Source of the DNA: Stutzerimonas balearica DSM 6083
GTDB taxonomy: Bacteria; Pseudomonadota; Gammaproteobacteria; Pseudomonadales; Pseudomonadaceae
Assembly (NCBI RefSeq): GCF_000818015.1
Contig: NZ_CP007511.1
Location: forward strand, 248,001-312,000
Reading direction: 5' to 3'
DNA: 64,000 nt
A program made the position numbers and the translations under genes. The notes beneath the pieces were generated by a model, which was given only the letters and a program-made list of their open reading frames with translations, ran no database searches and had not been told where the DNA came from. Positions within the stretch are counted from its first letter, which is position 1, and each line of letters starts with the position of its first letter. Shown here piece by piece: positions 1 through 6,200 of this stretch.

Positions 1-505
1 CTTTGCCCTTGCCGATATTCTGGCGCGGCATGATGAAAAGTTCGCGTGTGTGCCAGCCGGTAGATGTGGCCGCTACCACGCGATCCTTTGGGTATTGCGC
101 GGCGATGTACTGGCAGACCTTGGCGCGGCGCTGGTAGTCCACATCCAGGCCCATGCCCAGCAGAACGGACAGGATCGAATCGGGCTTGCCCGCCAATAGC
201 TCGTTGGGCATTGCCCAGGTCAGTTCGCGGCGGTCGGCGTTGCGGAATCGCAGCAGGCGCCCGTAATCGCCGTCCTGGCCTTCGTTGCGGGTGACGGCTT
301 CGACGTGCAAAGGCCCGCACAGCCATTCATCGAACGGCAGATACTCGCCGCTTTGCTTGTCCAGGCTTTGCCCGTGATACCAGACGCCGGGGCGCAGCTT
401 CACGCCGTCCAATGTGATGGTGTGTTCATACACCCGGTAACAGGGGCGCTCGATGGCTGGCGCGGCGGCTTCCGGCACAATCGGGGTAACGATGGCGGCG
501 CTCAT
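1..505 (-). CDS. DUF927-family replication protein, C-terminus cut by window edge
   Basis: The minus strand is open from ATG at 505 to the window edge, 168 codons. It starts MSAAIVTPIVPEAA and contains YRVYEHTITLDGVKLRPGVW, AMPNELLAGKPDSILSVLLG and VAATSTGWHTRELFIMP, a pattern I associate with DUF927 proteins of P4-like satellites. There a DUF927/helicase region follows a Toprim primase. The start overlaps the primase stop (ATGA at 502-505), so the two are translationally coupled. The expected role is replication initiation or DNA unwinding of the excised element. The Walker motifs, if present, lie outside the window, so helicase activity is inferred from the family only. Confidence 0.72.
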   Translation of the reverse strand, partial: MSAAIVTPIVPEAAAPAIERPCYRVYEHTITLDGVKLRPGVWYHGQSLDKQSGEYLPFDEWLCGPLHVEAVTRNEGQDGDYGRLLRFRNADRRELTWAMPNELLAGKPDSILSVLLGMGLDVDYQRRAKVCQYIAAQYPKDRVVAATSTGWHTRELFIMPRQNIGKGK

Positions 506-1431
506 TGTGCGGCCCTCCAGTTGGCTAGGTCGTTGAAGTCGGAAAGCTCCAGCGGGGCATCAGCGGGGAAGGGTGGCAGCACCAGTCCGCAGCCCAGGAC
601 GGCGGCGGCTTGGGTGGCTGCGGCGCGTCCGGGGTTCCCCTTGCCCTCGGCTTCGGTCTGGCGGTCGTCATCCCCCGCGATAATCAACGGGCTGTCCGGG
701 TGGTGCCGTTGAAGCTGGCGCCCGACTTCCAGCAGGTTGCCCGCATTCATGGCGCAGGCCACGGCGGCGCCGGTTTCGGCATGGATGGTTGCGCCGGTTG
801 CCCAGCCTTCGCAGACGTACAGCGGCTGGCCTGGCTCCAGTGTGCCGATGGGCGAATAGCAGCCCTTCACCCGGCCCCCGGACAGAAACCGCTTGCCGCC
901 GTCCGCTGCGATGCGTTGCAGGTTGACCAGTACGCGCCCCAGGTAGAGCGGCACCAGCAGAACGTCGCCGCGCTGGCGCAGGCCGTGCGGCTGGCAGCCT
1001 TTGGCGATCAGGTAAGGGTGATGCGGATCAGCCGTGGCGCTGGTGCTCCACAGCCGTTGTGCCTCGATGGCTGCCGTCTGCTGTCGCTGGTGCTGCTCCG
1101 CTTCGCGCTGGTGGCGGGCCTGCTCAACCCGCTGGCGGATCAATTCGGCCTCCATCGGATCGGCTGGTTTGCGGCTGCTCCAGGTGCTCGAACCTCCCGC
1201 CTTCCAGCTACCGAACGCACCAGACGCGATGCCGTCCAGGTGCAAGACATACCAGCCGTTGAGCGTGCCGGGCTTGTCGTCTGGCACGCGGAAACGGTGA
1301 ATGGTGCCGTCTGCTACTGGCAGCCAATCCAGCGGCCCGAACGTGGCTTGCAGCGCGTCGCGGAAGGCCAATTCAGCTTTCTCCAGGCAAGCCGATCCCC
1401 TCGGCGCGCAGGCGCCGTTTTGAATGGTCAT
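502..1431 (-). CDS. Toprim-domain primase of P4-like element
   Basis: 309 aa. The C-terminal half carries Toprim signatures: the acidic motif LYVCEGWATGA with Glu near residue 208, and LIIAGDDD with the acidic run at about 254-256. Residues 95-125 are rich in Q, E and R and probably helical. A region around residues 40-90 with W and G residues may be the primase N-terminal fold; no clear zinc-finger cysteine set is visible. It lies between small hypothetical genes and the DUF927 gene, as in satellite-phage and ICE replication modules. It probably makes RNA primers for the element's own replication. Family assignment is good; the exact subfamily is not resolved. Confidence 0.78.
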   Translation of the reverse strand: MTIQNGACAPRGSACLEKAELAFRDALQATFGPLDWLPVADGTIHRFRVPDDKPGTLNGWYVLHLDGIASGAFGSWKAGGSSTWSSRKPADPMEAELIRQRVEQARHQREAEQHQRQQTAAIEAQRLWSTSATADPHHPYLIAKGCQPHGLRQRGDVLLVPLYLGRVLVNLQRIAADGGKRFLSGGRVKGCYSPIGTLEPGQPLYVCEGWATGATIHAETGAAVACAMNAGNLLEVGRQLQRHHPDSPLIIAGDDDRQTEAEGKGNPGRAAATQAAAVLGCGLVLPPFPADAPLELSDFNDLANWRAAQ

Positions 1432-1435
1432 CGTG

Positions 1436-1753
1436 TTAGCCCTCTGCGCTCGGGGTCGGTGCGGTGGCCTTGCGGCGCTCCAGCTCGTACTCAGCGCCGT
1501 TCGCTACGTCAGCGAGCCTGCCGCTAAGCGTGCCGAGTGAGTTGATAAGCCAGCCGATATTGCGGGCGGTATCGTTGGATAGCTCGCCAGCGTCGGCAGT
1601 CCAGGCCAGCAGCTCACCGATTGCGGCGATGCCGTGGGCCACGGTCAGCGCCTCGCATTCAGCGGTGCGCTCGATGGCGTCCAGATCATCAGTGGACAGA
1701 CGGCCCATGCGCAAAGGGTCGGGTAGCAGGTGACTCCAGCAGACGGCGCTCAT
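1436..1753 (-). CDS. Small hypothetical protein of integrated element
   Basis: 105 aa, mostly predicted helical, no motif I recognise. It begins MSAVCWSHLLPDPL and contains a segment (about residues 22-90) of alternating acidic and hydrophobic residues, possibly a helical bundle. Its ATG overlaps the stop of the upstream 90-aa gene (ATGA at 1750-1753), and it ends 4 nt before the primase start, so it is part of the same polycistronic unit. Proteins of this kind in P4-like elements are usually uncharacterised. Function unknown. Confidence 0.6.
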   Translation of the reverse strand: MSAVCWSHLLPDPLRMGRLSTDDLDAIERTAECEALTVAHGIAAIGELLAWTADAGELSNDTARNIGWLINSLGTLSGRLADVANGAEYELERRKATAPTPSAEG

Positions 1754-2022
1754 TGGGCACCCCCTACGGCGTCGGCCTTCTCTTGCAGCTCACTGGCGCG
1801 GCAATCCATGTAGTTAGCCAGATCGTCGGCCAGGTACTGCCCCAAGCTGGCCAAATCCTGCACACGCCTTGCGCGTGCCTTCAGCAGCGCGGGGCTTGGC
1901 TCAAGCTCTAGGTGAATCGCAGTCATCAGGGCGGCGAGCCATCGGGCGTGCTCCTGCCCATAGCGGACCTGCTCGATTGCGTCGTCTGCGATGCTGGCCA
2001 TAGCGGCGATGCGACTGCTCAT
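1750..2022 (-). CDS. Small hypothetical helical protein of integrated element
   Basis: 90 aa, begins MSSRIAAMASIADDAIEQ and is almost entirely predicted alpha-helix (I, L, A and E-rich) up to DLANYMDCRASELQEKADAV. It is coupled to both neighbours by ATGA overlaps (2019-2022 upstream, 1750-1753 downstream). I do not recognise the family. The tight coupling argues that it is a real gene rather than a chance reading frame. Confidence 0.6.
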   Translation of the reverse strand: MSSRIAAMASIADDAIEQVRYGQEHARWLAALMTAIHLELEPSPALLKARARRVQDLASLGQYLADDLANYMDCRASELQEKADAVGGAQ

Positions 2023-2177
2023 TGCACACCCCCTACGGTTTCCAGGGAACGGGCGCGGGCCATCGCTTCGTTGTAGCGGCGCAGACGAACGGACAGGGAC
2101 GAATCGGAACGCAGCGCAGCGAAGGCGCGGGCCTTCCAGGCGGCGGCATGGGTGGACGGATTGCGGGTGGTTTGCAT
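2019..2177 (-). CDS. 52-aa Icd-like/phage-associated small protein
   Basis: A longer open frame reaches back to 2462, but the ATG at 2177 is the best start because AAAGGAG lies 7-8 nt upstream in an otherwise structured leader. The product starts MQTTRNPSTHAAAWKARAFA and continues with ALRSDSSLSVRLRRYNEAMA. This resembles the C-terminal segment of the proteins usually labelled host cell division inhibitor Icd-like/Ash family in P4-like elements. Its leader holds a C4-type antisense RNA (separate entry). The stop overlaps the next start (ATGA). If it follows P1/P7, it would be a short regulated toxin-like or coupling protein; that is inference. Confidence 0.55.
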   Translation of the reverse strand: MQTTRNPSTHAAAWKARAFAALRSDSSLSVRLRRYNEAMARARSLETVGGVQ

Positions 2178-2322
2178 GGTTGCAGCTCCTTTCGTTGGGG
2201 AACTGCCACCGGCCTTCCTACGGGCTGGGGTGGCAGCTGTACGCGGGGTAGGAAACCGGCACGAAAGGGCACCGGCCACGCCGAAGCGTGCCCGCGCACA
2301 GCCGCCATAAAACACAGGCAAC

Positions 2323-2352
2323 AAAAAAGCGCCCATGTTGGCTTTGGCGCTT
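2323..2352 (-). terminator. Rho-independent terminator of the C4-like leader RNA
   Basis: On the minus strand AAGCGCC, a 12-nt loop and GGCGCTT form a perfect 7-bp stem followed by TTTTTT. It lies within the long open frame that precedes the 52-aa gene, so it should end the short leader transcript. Confidence 0.75.
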
Positions 2353-2430
2353 GTGCGCCTTTCGTTGTTCGGGTTCCTACGCCCGGCCACGGGATTGACC
2401 GTGACGGGCGAACCATAGCGCCGCTGGTGC
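2323..2430 (-). ncRNA. Candidate C4-type antisense RNA in leader of the 52-aa gene
   Basis: The leader read on the minus strand contains GTAGGAA at 2374-2380. This is complementary to TTCCTAC at 2248-2254, about 70 nt before the start codon at 2177. The intervening RNA ends in a clear terminator (2323-2352). C4 RNAs of phages P1/P7 and P4-like elements have this layout: a short terminated RNA upstream of the icd/ash/ant gene that base-pairs with the leader and causes termination. The 5' end is a guess. A covariance-model hit to the C4 family would confirm it. Confidence 0.4.
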
Positions 2431-2458
2431 TGGCTGGCAAGGGTGGGGAAGGTAATCA

Positions 2459-2788
2459 TCATTCGGCCCCCTTCTTGCGCTGCTCCAGCTTCACCAGAAC
2501 GTCACGGGCGTGGCGGCGGTGGCCTTCGGTGATGCTGTAGCGGGTGACGGGATTGCGAGCGCGCAAAACCTTCTCCGGGGTGCGCTTGATGCTCAGCCCG
2601 TACTTGTTCGCCAGATCGGAAATGGTGCTGTGCAAACTCCAGTCGCCCAACTGCTTGGCGGCTTCGTACTTGTTCAGCGATCCATCGAAAATCAGGTATG
2701 CCAGCACGGACGCCAGCAAGGTGGGGGAGGTGTTATGCTGGCCGTGCGACAGGCTGCTCAGTTCTTCGGAACGGGTGGCCTTTTTCAT
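2459..2788 (-). CDS. Small winged-helix-like hypothetical protein
   Basis: 109 aa from the ATG at 2788; the open frame extends upstream, but that part overlaps the AlpA gene. It begins MKKATRSEELSSLSHGQ. Residues about 25-75 (SVLAYLIFDGSLNKYEAAKQ and following to SISDLANKYGLSI-like helices) look like a winged helix or HTH, with a basic C-terminus ending KLEQRKKGAE. It follows the AlpA-like gene with a 1-nt gap and ends just before the long leader of the 52-aa gene. It is probably a regulator of the element. No named family recognised. Confidence 0.6.
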   Translation of the reverse strand: MKKATRSEELSSLSHGQHNTSPTLLASVLAYLIFDGSLNKYEAAKQLGDWSLHSTISDLANKYGLSIKRTPEKVLRARNPVTRYSITEGHRRHARDVLVKLEQRKKGAE

Positions 2789-2789
2789 T

Positions 2790-3008
2790 TCAGGCCACCT
2801 CGCGCTGTGCGGCCATCTGCTCGCACCAGGCCAAGACTTCCGACTCAACAAAACAGCTCGATTTCGGCCCCAGCTTTACCTGTTTCGGGAAGGTTCCGGC
2901 AGCAATGCGCCGGTAAATTTCGGATGTGGAAAGGCTGGTGTACTCCTTCACTTGGGCCAGCTTGATGAAGCGGCGGGGAAGTTGGACGGGGTTGGTATGT
3001 GCGGCCAT
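2790..3008 (-). CDS. AlpA-family HTH transcriptional regulator/excision factor
   Basis: 72 aa starting MAAHTNPVQLPRRFIKLA. The start is the ATG at 3008 because AAGAGG lies upstream and the family is about 65-75 aa; the frame itself stays open to 3101. The motif order FIKLAQVKEYTSLSTSEIYR, RRIAAGTFPKQVKLGP and ESEVLAWCEQ is the AlpA/MerR-like HTH pattern. AlpA proteins in P4-like elements activate the integrase or act as excisionases (Vis-like). Its position between the integrase side and the replication genes fits that role. Confidence 0.85.
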   Translation of the reverse strand: MAAHTNPVQLPRRFIKLAQVKEYTSLSTSEIYRRIAAGTFPKQVKLGPKSSCFVESEVLAWCEQMAAQREVA

Positions 3009-3112
3009 ATCGTGTTGCCTCTTGGGCTTTGTTGAACACGATTGGCATTCAATACAGCGAAAGGGCGTAAGTAACCGCAACTGCGGAACAGAAAACCGCA
3101 ATTGCGGCTCTG

Positions 3113-3823
3113 TTATTCGGTGGCTTTTCGAGCCTCTTCTGAGGCCCGGTTGGCCGCTGCGAACATGGTTTCTAAGTTGCGTTTGCGCAGCCCGCGCCAG
3201 CTGTACTGCTCCAATAACAGGCTCTTGACCCCCTCCTGGTTTAGCGCGGTCGGTCTGGGCTTTTTCAGAAGCTCCAAAAGGGCGGCAATCAGTAACGAAT
3301 GAGACGGCTTTTCAAGTTCAATGACCTGCTGGCCAGCGGCGCTGCTTGCAATTTTGCTGTCTGCAACTTGGCAGCTCGTACCGTTAGCGAAACTTTCCAA
3401 ATCTTCCCGCAAGAAGAATAGGCGAGAGCGGTCAAAGGTTACGGGTTTCCCTTCAGGCCACAGCAAATACTCATCACTGACCGGTACTGCAGGATGCATA
3501 TCTGGAGTACCGAGAGGCCCCGATACAATCACGGCAGATGCATTTCCTTCATCGTCTCGGAAGCAATGCTCAGGATAGAAGTTCAAGGTATAGAGAACGC
3601 CTAGAGGAACCCGGACAGTTAGCCCGTGCCATTTCTTGTAATTTCTGGTGAGCGGGTCTGGGGCGCCTCGGGTGTACTCATAAAGAGTGACCGGAGAAAA
3701 AACCAGGTGGTAGGCCGGCAGCAAGCCGTCAATTGCAGCTTCCAGCGCCTGACGTGCCGTTACTCCGTAAACCCCTTCTTCGGAAAATTCGTCGTACAGG
3801 ACCCGCTTCGGTATGTATGCCAT
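3113..3823 (-). CDS. Unrecognised 236-aa protein between AlpA and integrase genes
   Basis: Start chosen at ATG 3823 (MAYIPKRVLYDEFSEEGVYG), which has GGAGGG 8-9 nt upstream; an 8-codon longer start is possible. No signal peptide or membrane segment. The C-terminal 60 residues are helical and basic, with SLLLEQYSWRGLRKRNLETM. The central part has short beta-like stretches. Its DNA is visibly richer in A+T than the genes on both sides, and it stands alone with about 100-nt gaps on each side. This is typical of a cargo gene acquired separately. In P4-like satellites, genes near the integrase are often accessory. I cannot assign a function. Confidence 0.65.
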   Translation of the reverse strand: MAYIPKRVLYDEFSEEGVYGVTARQALEAAIDGLLPAYHLVFSPVTLYEYTRGAPDPLTRNYKKWHGLTVRVPLGVLYTLNFYPEHCFRDDEGNASAVIVSGPLGTPDMHPAVPVSDEYLLWPEGKPVTFDRSRLFFLREDLESFANGTSCQVADSKIASSAAGQQVIELEKPSHSLLIAALLELLKKPRPTALNQEGVKSLLLEQYSWRGLRKRNLETMFAAANRASEEARKATE

Positions 3824-3922
3824 TCGCCGCCCTCCCAGGCGCCCCACTTACCAAATAGATCGGCTGACCAGGCGGGTGGGAAGTCCGCTTTTCGCTCCGT
3901 CGAGCTAGGCCAGCCAAAACCG

Positions 3923-5131
3923 TTAAGCCTTGCGCTTGATGCTCACCACATTGGCGCCAGCACATAGCGCGTCTATTGAATCAGCCCAGGCTTGCATCAT
4001 TTCCCGGCGCTGCTCCAGGTAGGTGGCGTGGTTGTAGGTGTCGCGGATTTCGTCGTTGTCGCCGTGGGCTAGCTGGCGCTCGATCCAGTCGCGGTTGTAG
4101 CCGCGTCCGTTGAGTTCGGTACTCAGCAAGTGACGGAAGCCGTGGCCGGTCTGGCGGCCTTCGTAGCCCATCAGGCGCAGCGCCTTGTTAATCGTGTTTT
4201 CAGACATTGGCCGGTCTGGGTTCTGCTGCCCGGCAAACACTAGCGGGTAATCGCCCGTGATTTCCTTGAGCTGGCGCAGGATCGCAACGGCTTGGCGGGG
4301 CAGGGGCACCACATGCGGGCGGCGGGCTTTCATGCGCGCTTTTGGAATGGTCCAGGTCGCGCCGTCCAGGTCGAACTCAGCCCAAGGCGCCTGGCGCAGC
4401 TCCCCAGGGCGAACGGCTGTCAGCACCAGCAAGCGGATGGCGCAGCGGGTCAGCGTGTTGAGCGTGGTCGATTCGATCTTGCCCAGCAGCTCAGGCAGTT
4501 CGGCAAACGCAACGTGCGGATGGTGCCGGGTGGCTTTCGGCGGTGCGGCTACCACGTCCAGATCGGTGGCCGGGTTGGCTTCGACTGCGCCTTTCGCTAG
4601 GCCGTAGCGGAATATCTGGTGTAGCCATTGGCGAATCTTGCCAGCGGCGTTCAGCGTGCCACGCGCTTCGACCTTACGCACCAGCTCGACCAGCTCCGGG
4701 CGGGTGATGGCTTTAACCGGGCGCGCACCGATGCCGGGTATCAGGTCGTTTTCCATGTACAGCTTCGCCTTGTAGGCGGTGCTTTCGGCCCAGCGTGGCG
4801 CGTTGTAGGCGTACCACTCCCGCGCCAGCGTCTCGAATGTCACGCCATCGGCCCGTTGCGCTTGTTTGGCGGCTTTTTTCTCTGCGCTAGGGTCAACCCC
4901 TTGGGCTAGCAGCTCGCGTGCCTCTGCGCGCCTCTGGCGGGCTTGTTGTAGAGACACGGCAGGATATGCGCCGATGGCGAGCTTCTTTTCTTTCCCGGCA
5001 ATTCGGTACTTGAGGCGCCACAGCTTAGAGCCGGTGGGCGTGACCTCCAGATACAGCCCGTGCCCGTCGCTCAGCTTGAACGGCTTTTCCTTTGGCTTGG
5101 CTGTCTTGATGGCGCTATCAGTCAGCGGCAT
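3923..5131 (-). CDS. P4-type tyrosine site-specific integrase
   Basis: 402 aa. Residues 1-90 form the DUF4102 arm-binding domain (LSDGHGLYLEVTPTGSKLWR), about 97-190 the core-binding SAM-like domain, and about 205-385 the catalytic domain. The expected catalytic residues are present: Arg241 in TAVRPGELR, His330 and Arg333 in HGFRH, His356 in LAHGD, and Tyr366 as likely nucleophile with Tyr371 nearby. It lies 600 nt from tRNA-Phe, which is the usual target type for this family. The start overlaps the preceding arm-domain gene by 14 nt. It catalyses integration and excision of the element. Confidence 0.95.
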   Translation of the reverse strand: MPLTDSAIKTAKPKEKPFKLSDGHGLYLEVTPTGSKLWRLKYRIAGKEKKLAIGAYPAVSLQQARQRRAEARELLAQGVDPSAEKKAAKQAQRADGVTFETLAREWYAYNAPRWAESTAYKAKLYMENDLIPGIGARPVKAITRPELVELVRKVEARGTLNAAGKIRQWLHQIFRYGLAKGAVEANPATDLDVVAAPPKATRHHPHVAFAELPELLGKIESTTLNTLTRCAIRLLVLTAVRPGELRQAPWAEFDLDGATWTIPKARMKARRPHVVPLPRQAVAILRQLKEITGDYPLVFAGQQNPDRPMSENTINKALRLMGYEGRQTGHGFRHLLSTELNGRGYNRDWIERQLAHGDNDEIRDTYNHATYLEQRREMMQAWADSIDALCAGANVVSIKRKA

Positions 5132-5567
5132 GGCTGGTGCCCTCCGGTGTGGCCAGCAGGAAGGCGCGCACGGCGGCGGTCTGCTCGGGCGTCAGGCTAA
5201 GAATTTGGCGGGGTGTCTCGATGGTCAGCGCGTGATCCAGCGACATGACGAGGCGAAAGGCTTTGGCGCGTGCCCTTTGTTGGCTGCGCTCGGCGCGCTC
5301 AGCTTTACGGGCCGCGTTCGGGTTGGTGCCGCTCTTGAGTGCGGCGCGTGCGGCGTCGCTGGCCTTGATAGCTTGAGCGAGGCTAACGGCAGGGAAGGCT
5401 CCAATCGAAAGCGTCTGTTCGCGTCGTTCGAAGTAATACTTGAGCCGCCATAGCTTCGAGCCGTTCGGTTTGGTCAGCAAATACAGGCCGTGGCCTATGG
5501 CTGTCTTGTACGGCTTGGGCTTCGGTTGCAGGGCATATAGCGCCTTGCTGTCTATTGTCGCTTCCAT
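5118..5567 (-). CDS. Standalone DUF4102 integrase-arm-domain protein
   Basis: 149 aa. Residues 1-90 align by eye with the N-terminus of the integrase just downstream: GHGLYLLTKPNGSKLWRLKY against GHGLYLEVTPTGSKLWRLKY, then LSIGAFPAVSLAQA against LAIGAYPAVSLQQA. There is no core-binding or catalytic domain; instead a basic helix (KAERAERSQQRARAKAF) and a short tail containing ILSLTPEQTAAVRAFLL. It overlaps the integrase start by 14 nt, so the two are co-translated. It could bind the same attachment arms and modulate recombination. A degenerate duplicate is the alternative, but the intact frame and coupling argue for function. Confidence 0.75.
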   Translation of the reverse strand: MEATIDSKALYALQPKPKPYKTAIGHGLYLLTKPNGSKLWRLKYYFERREQTLSIGAFPAVSLAQAIKASDAARAALKSGTNPNAARKAERAERSQQRARAKAFRLVMSLDHALTIETPRQILSLTPEQTAAVRAFLLATPEGTSHAAD

Positions 5568-5569
5568 GG

Positions 5570-5629
5570 TTGGGGGCCTTTTTTTGACCGAACCGGACAG
5601 GCCACCTATTAGGCCCCCAAATGTTGGGG
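5570..5629 (-). promoter_or_regulatory. Competing hairpins in front of the integrase-arm gene
   Basis: On the plus strand TTGGGGGCCT at 5570-5579 and AGGCCCCCAA at 5611-5620 form a perfect 10-bp inverted repeat. CCCCAA at 5615-5620 can instead pair with TTGGGG at 5624-5629. On the minus-strand mRNA the first structure would bury the A-rich Shine-Dalgarno region just before the ATG at 5567. This may be a translational switch or an operator. Confidence 0.4.
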
Positions 5630-5662
5630 CTTACAAGGGTTTCCACGGGAAGTATAGACAAC

Positions 5663-5685
5663 AAAAAACCCGCACGGGGCGGGCT
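5663..5685 (-). terminator. Rho-independent terminator downstream of tRNA-Phe
   Basis: Read on the minus strand, CCCGC-CCCGT-GCGGG is followed by TTTTTTG. It lies about 50 nt after the tRNA 3' end and would terminate the tRNA transcript. If the attachment core is the tRNA 3' end, this terminator now belongs to the integrated element. Confidence 0.65.
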
Positions 5686-5711
5686 TCTTGTGGGCTTTCG
5701 GGTGATGCTGA

Positions 5712-5736
5712 CACCACCTGAAAACGAAAGGTGGTG
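5712..5736. repeat. Inverted repeat abutting the tRNA-Phe 3' end
   Basis: CACCACCT at 5712-5719 and AGGTGGTG at 5729-5736 form a perfect 8-bp stem with a 9-nt loop. The right arm contains the encoded CCA of tRNA-Phe. It could help 3'-end processing or mark the integrase crossover region. Confidence 0.5.
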
Positions 5737-5760
5737 CCCAGGGACGGAATCGAACCGCCG
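5732..5760. other. Probable attachment-site core (att) in tRNA-Phe 3' end
   Basis: A P4-type integrase next to a tRNA normally recombines within the last 15-30 nt of that tRNA, and the element restores the 3' end. The matching direct repeat at the other end of the element lies outside the window, so the exact core cannot be seen. Confidence 0.4.
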
Positions 5761-5807
5761 ACACGGGGATTTTCAATCCCCTGCTCTACCAACTGAGCTA
5801 CCTGGGC
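5732..5807 (-). tRNA. tRNA-Phe (anticodon GAA)
   Basis: 76 nt including encoded CCA. The acceptor stem pairs GCCCAGG with CCTGGGC. The D-loop region reads AGCTCAGTTGGTAGAGC. The anticodon stem GGGGA/TCCCC encloses TTGAAAA, giving anticodon GAA. The T-loop is GTTCGAT. A near-consensus promoter lies just upstream (5819-5847). Confidence 0.97.
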
Positions 5808-5818
5808 AACGGGGCGCT

Positions 5819-5847
5819 ATTAGACGGATTTGGCCTTTGCCTGTCAA
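5819..5847 (-). promoter_or_regulatory. Sigma-70 promoter of tRNA-Phe
   Basis: On the minus strand the -35 TTGACA (5842-5847) and -10 TCTAAT (5819-5824) are separated by exactly 17 bp. Transcription should start about 5 nt before the mature tRNA, near 5812. Confidence 0.85.
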
Positions 5848-5927
5848 GCGCGAGGAAAAAGATTTTTTCCAGTCGGGACGGGTGCTTAGCGTCGCCCGCT
5901 GCGATAAGACGGGCTTCGCTGCGCCGG

Positions 5928-6200
5928 TCACTCGCTCGGCGGAACGTAGCCCTCGGCCTTGGCGTACTCCTCGCCGGAGAGAAACTTGTCCATTTCAGCC
6001 TGCAGGAACTTGCGGTCCTCGGCGTTCATCATGTTCAGGCGCCGCTCGTTGATCAGCATGGTCTGGTGCTTCTGCCAGTCTTCCCAGGCCTTCTTCGAAA
6101 CGTTGTTGTAGATATCCTCGCCCTTGGGGCCCGGATAGGGCGGGCGGTCGAGGCCCGGCAACTCTTCGTTGTACTTGCGGCAGTGCACGGTGCGGGTCAT
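5928..6200 (-). CDS. yggX: Probable Fe(2+)-trafficking/oxidative protection protein YggX
   Basis: 90 aa, the usual length of the family. It starts [18 protein letters not shown] with the conserved Cys7, followed by the [19 protein letters not shown] block and [12 protein letters not shown]. YggX helps supply iron and protects iron-sulfur proteins from oxidation in the cytoplasm. Its ATG overlaps the mutY stop (6197-6200), and mutY encodes an iron-sulfur glycosylase. The mutY-yggX pairing is conserved in many gammaproteobacteria. Confidence 0.95.
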   Translation of the reverse strand: MTRTVHCRKYNEELPGLDRPPYPGPKGEDIYNNVSKKAWEDWQKHQTMLINERRLNMMNAEDRKFLQAEMDKFLSGEEYAKAEGYVPPSE

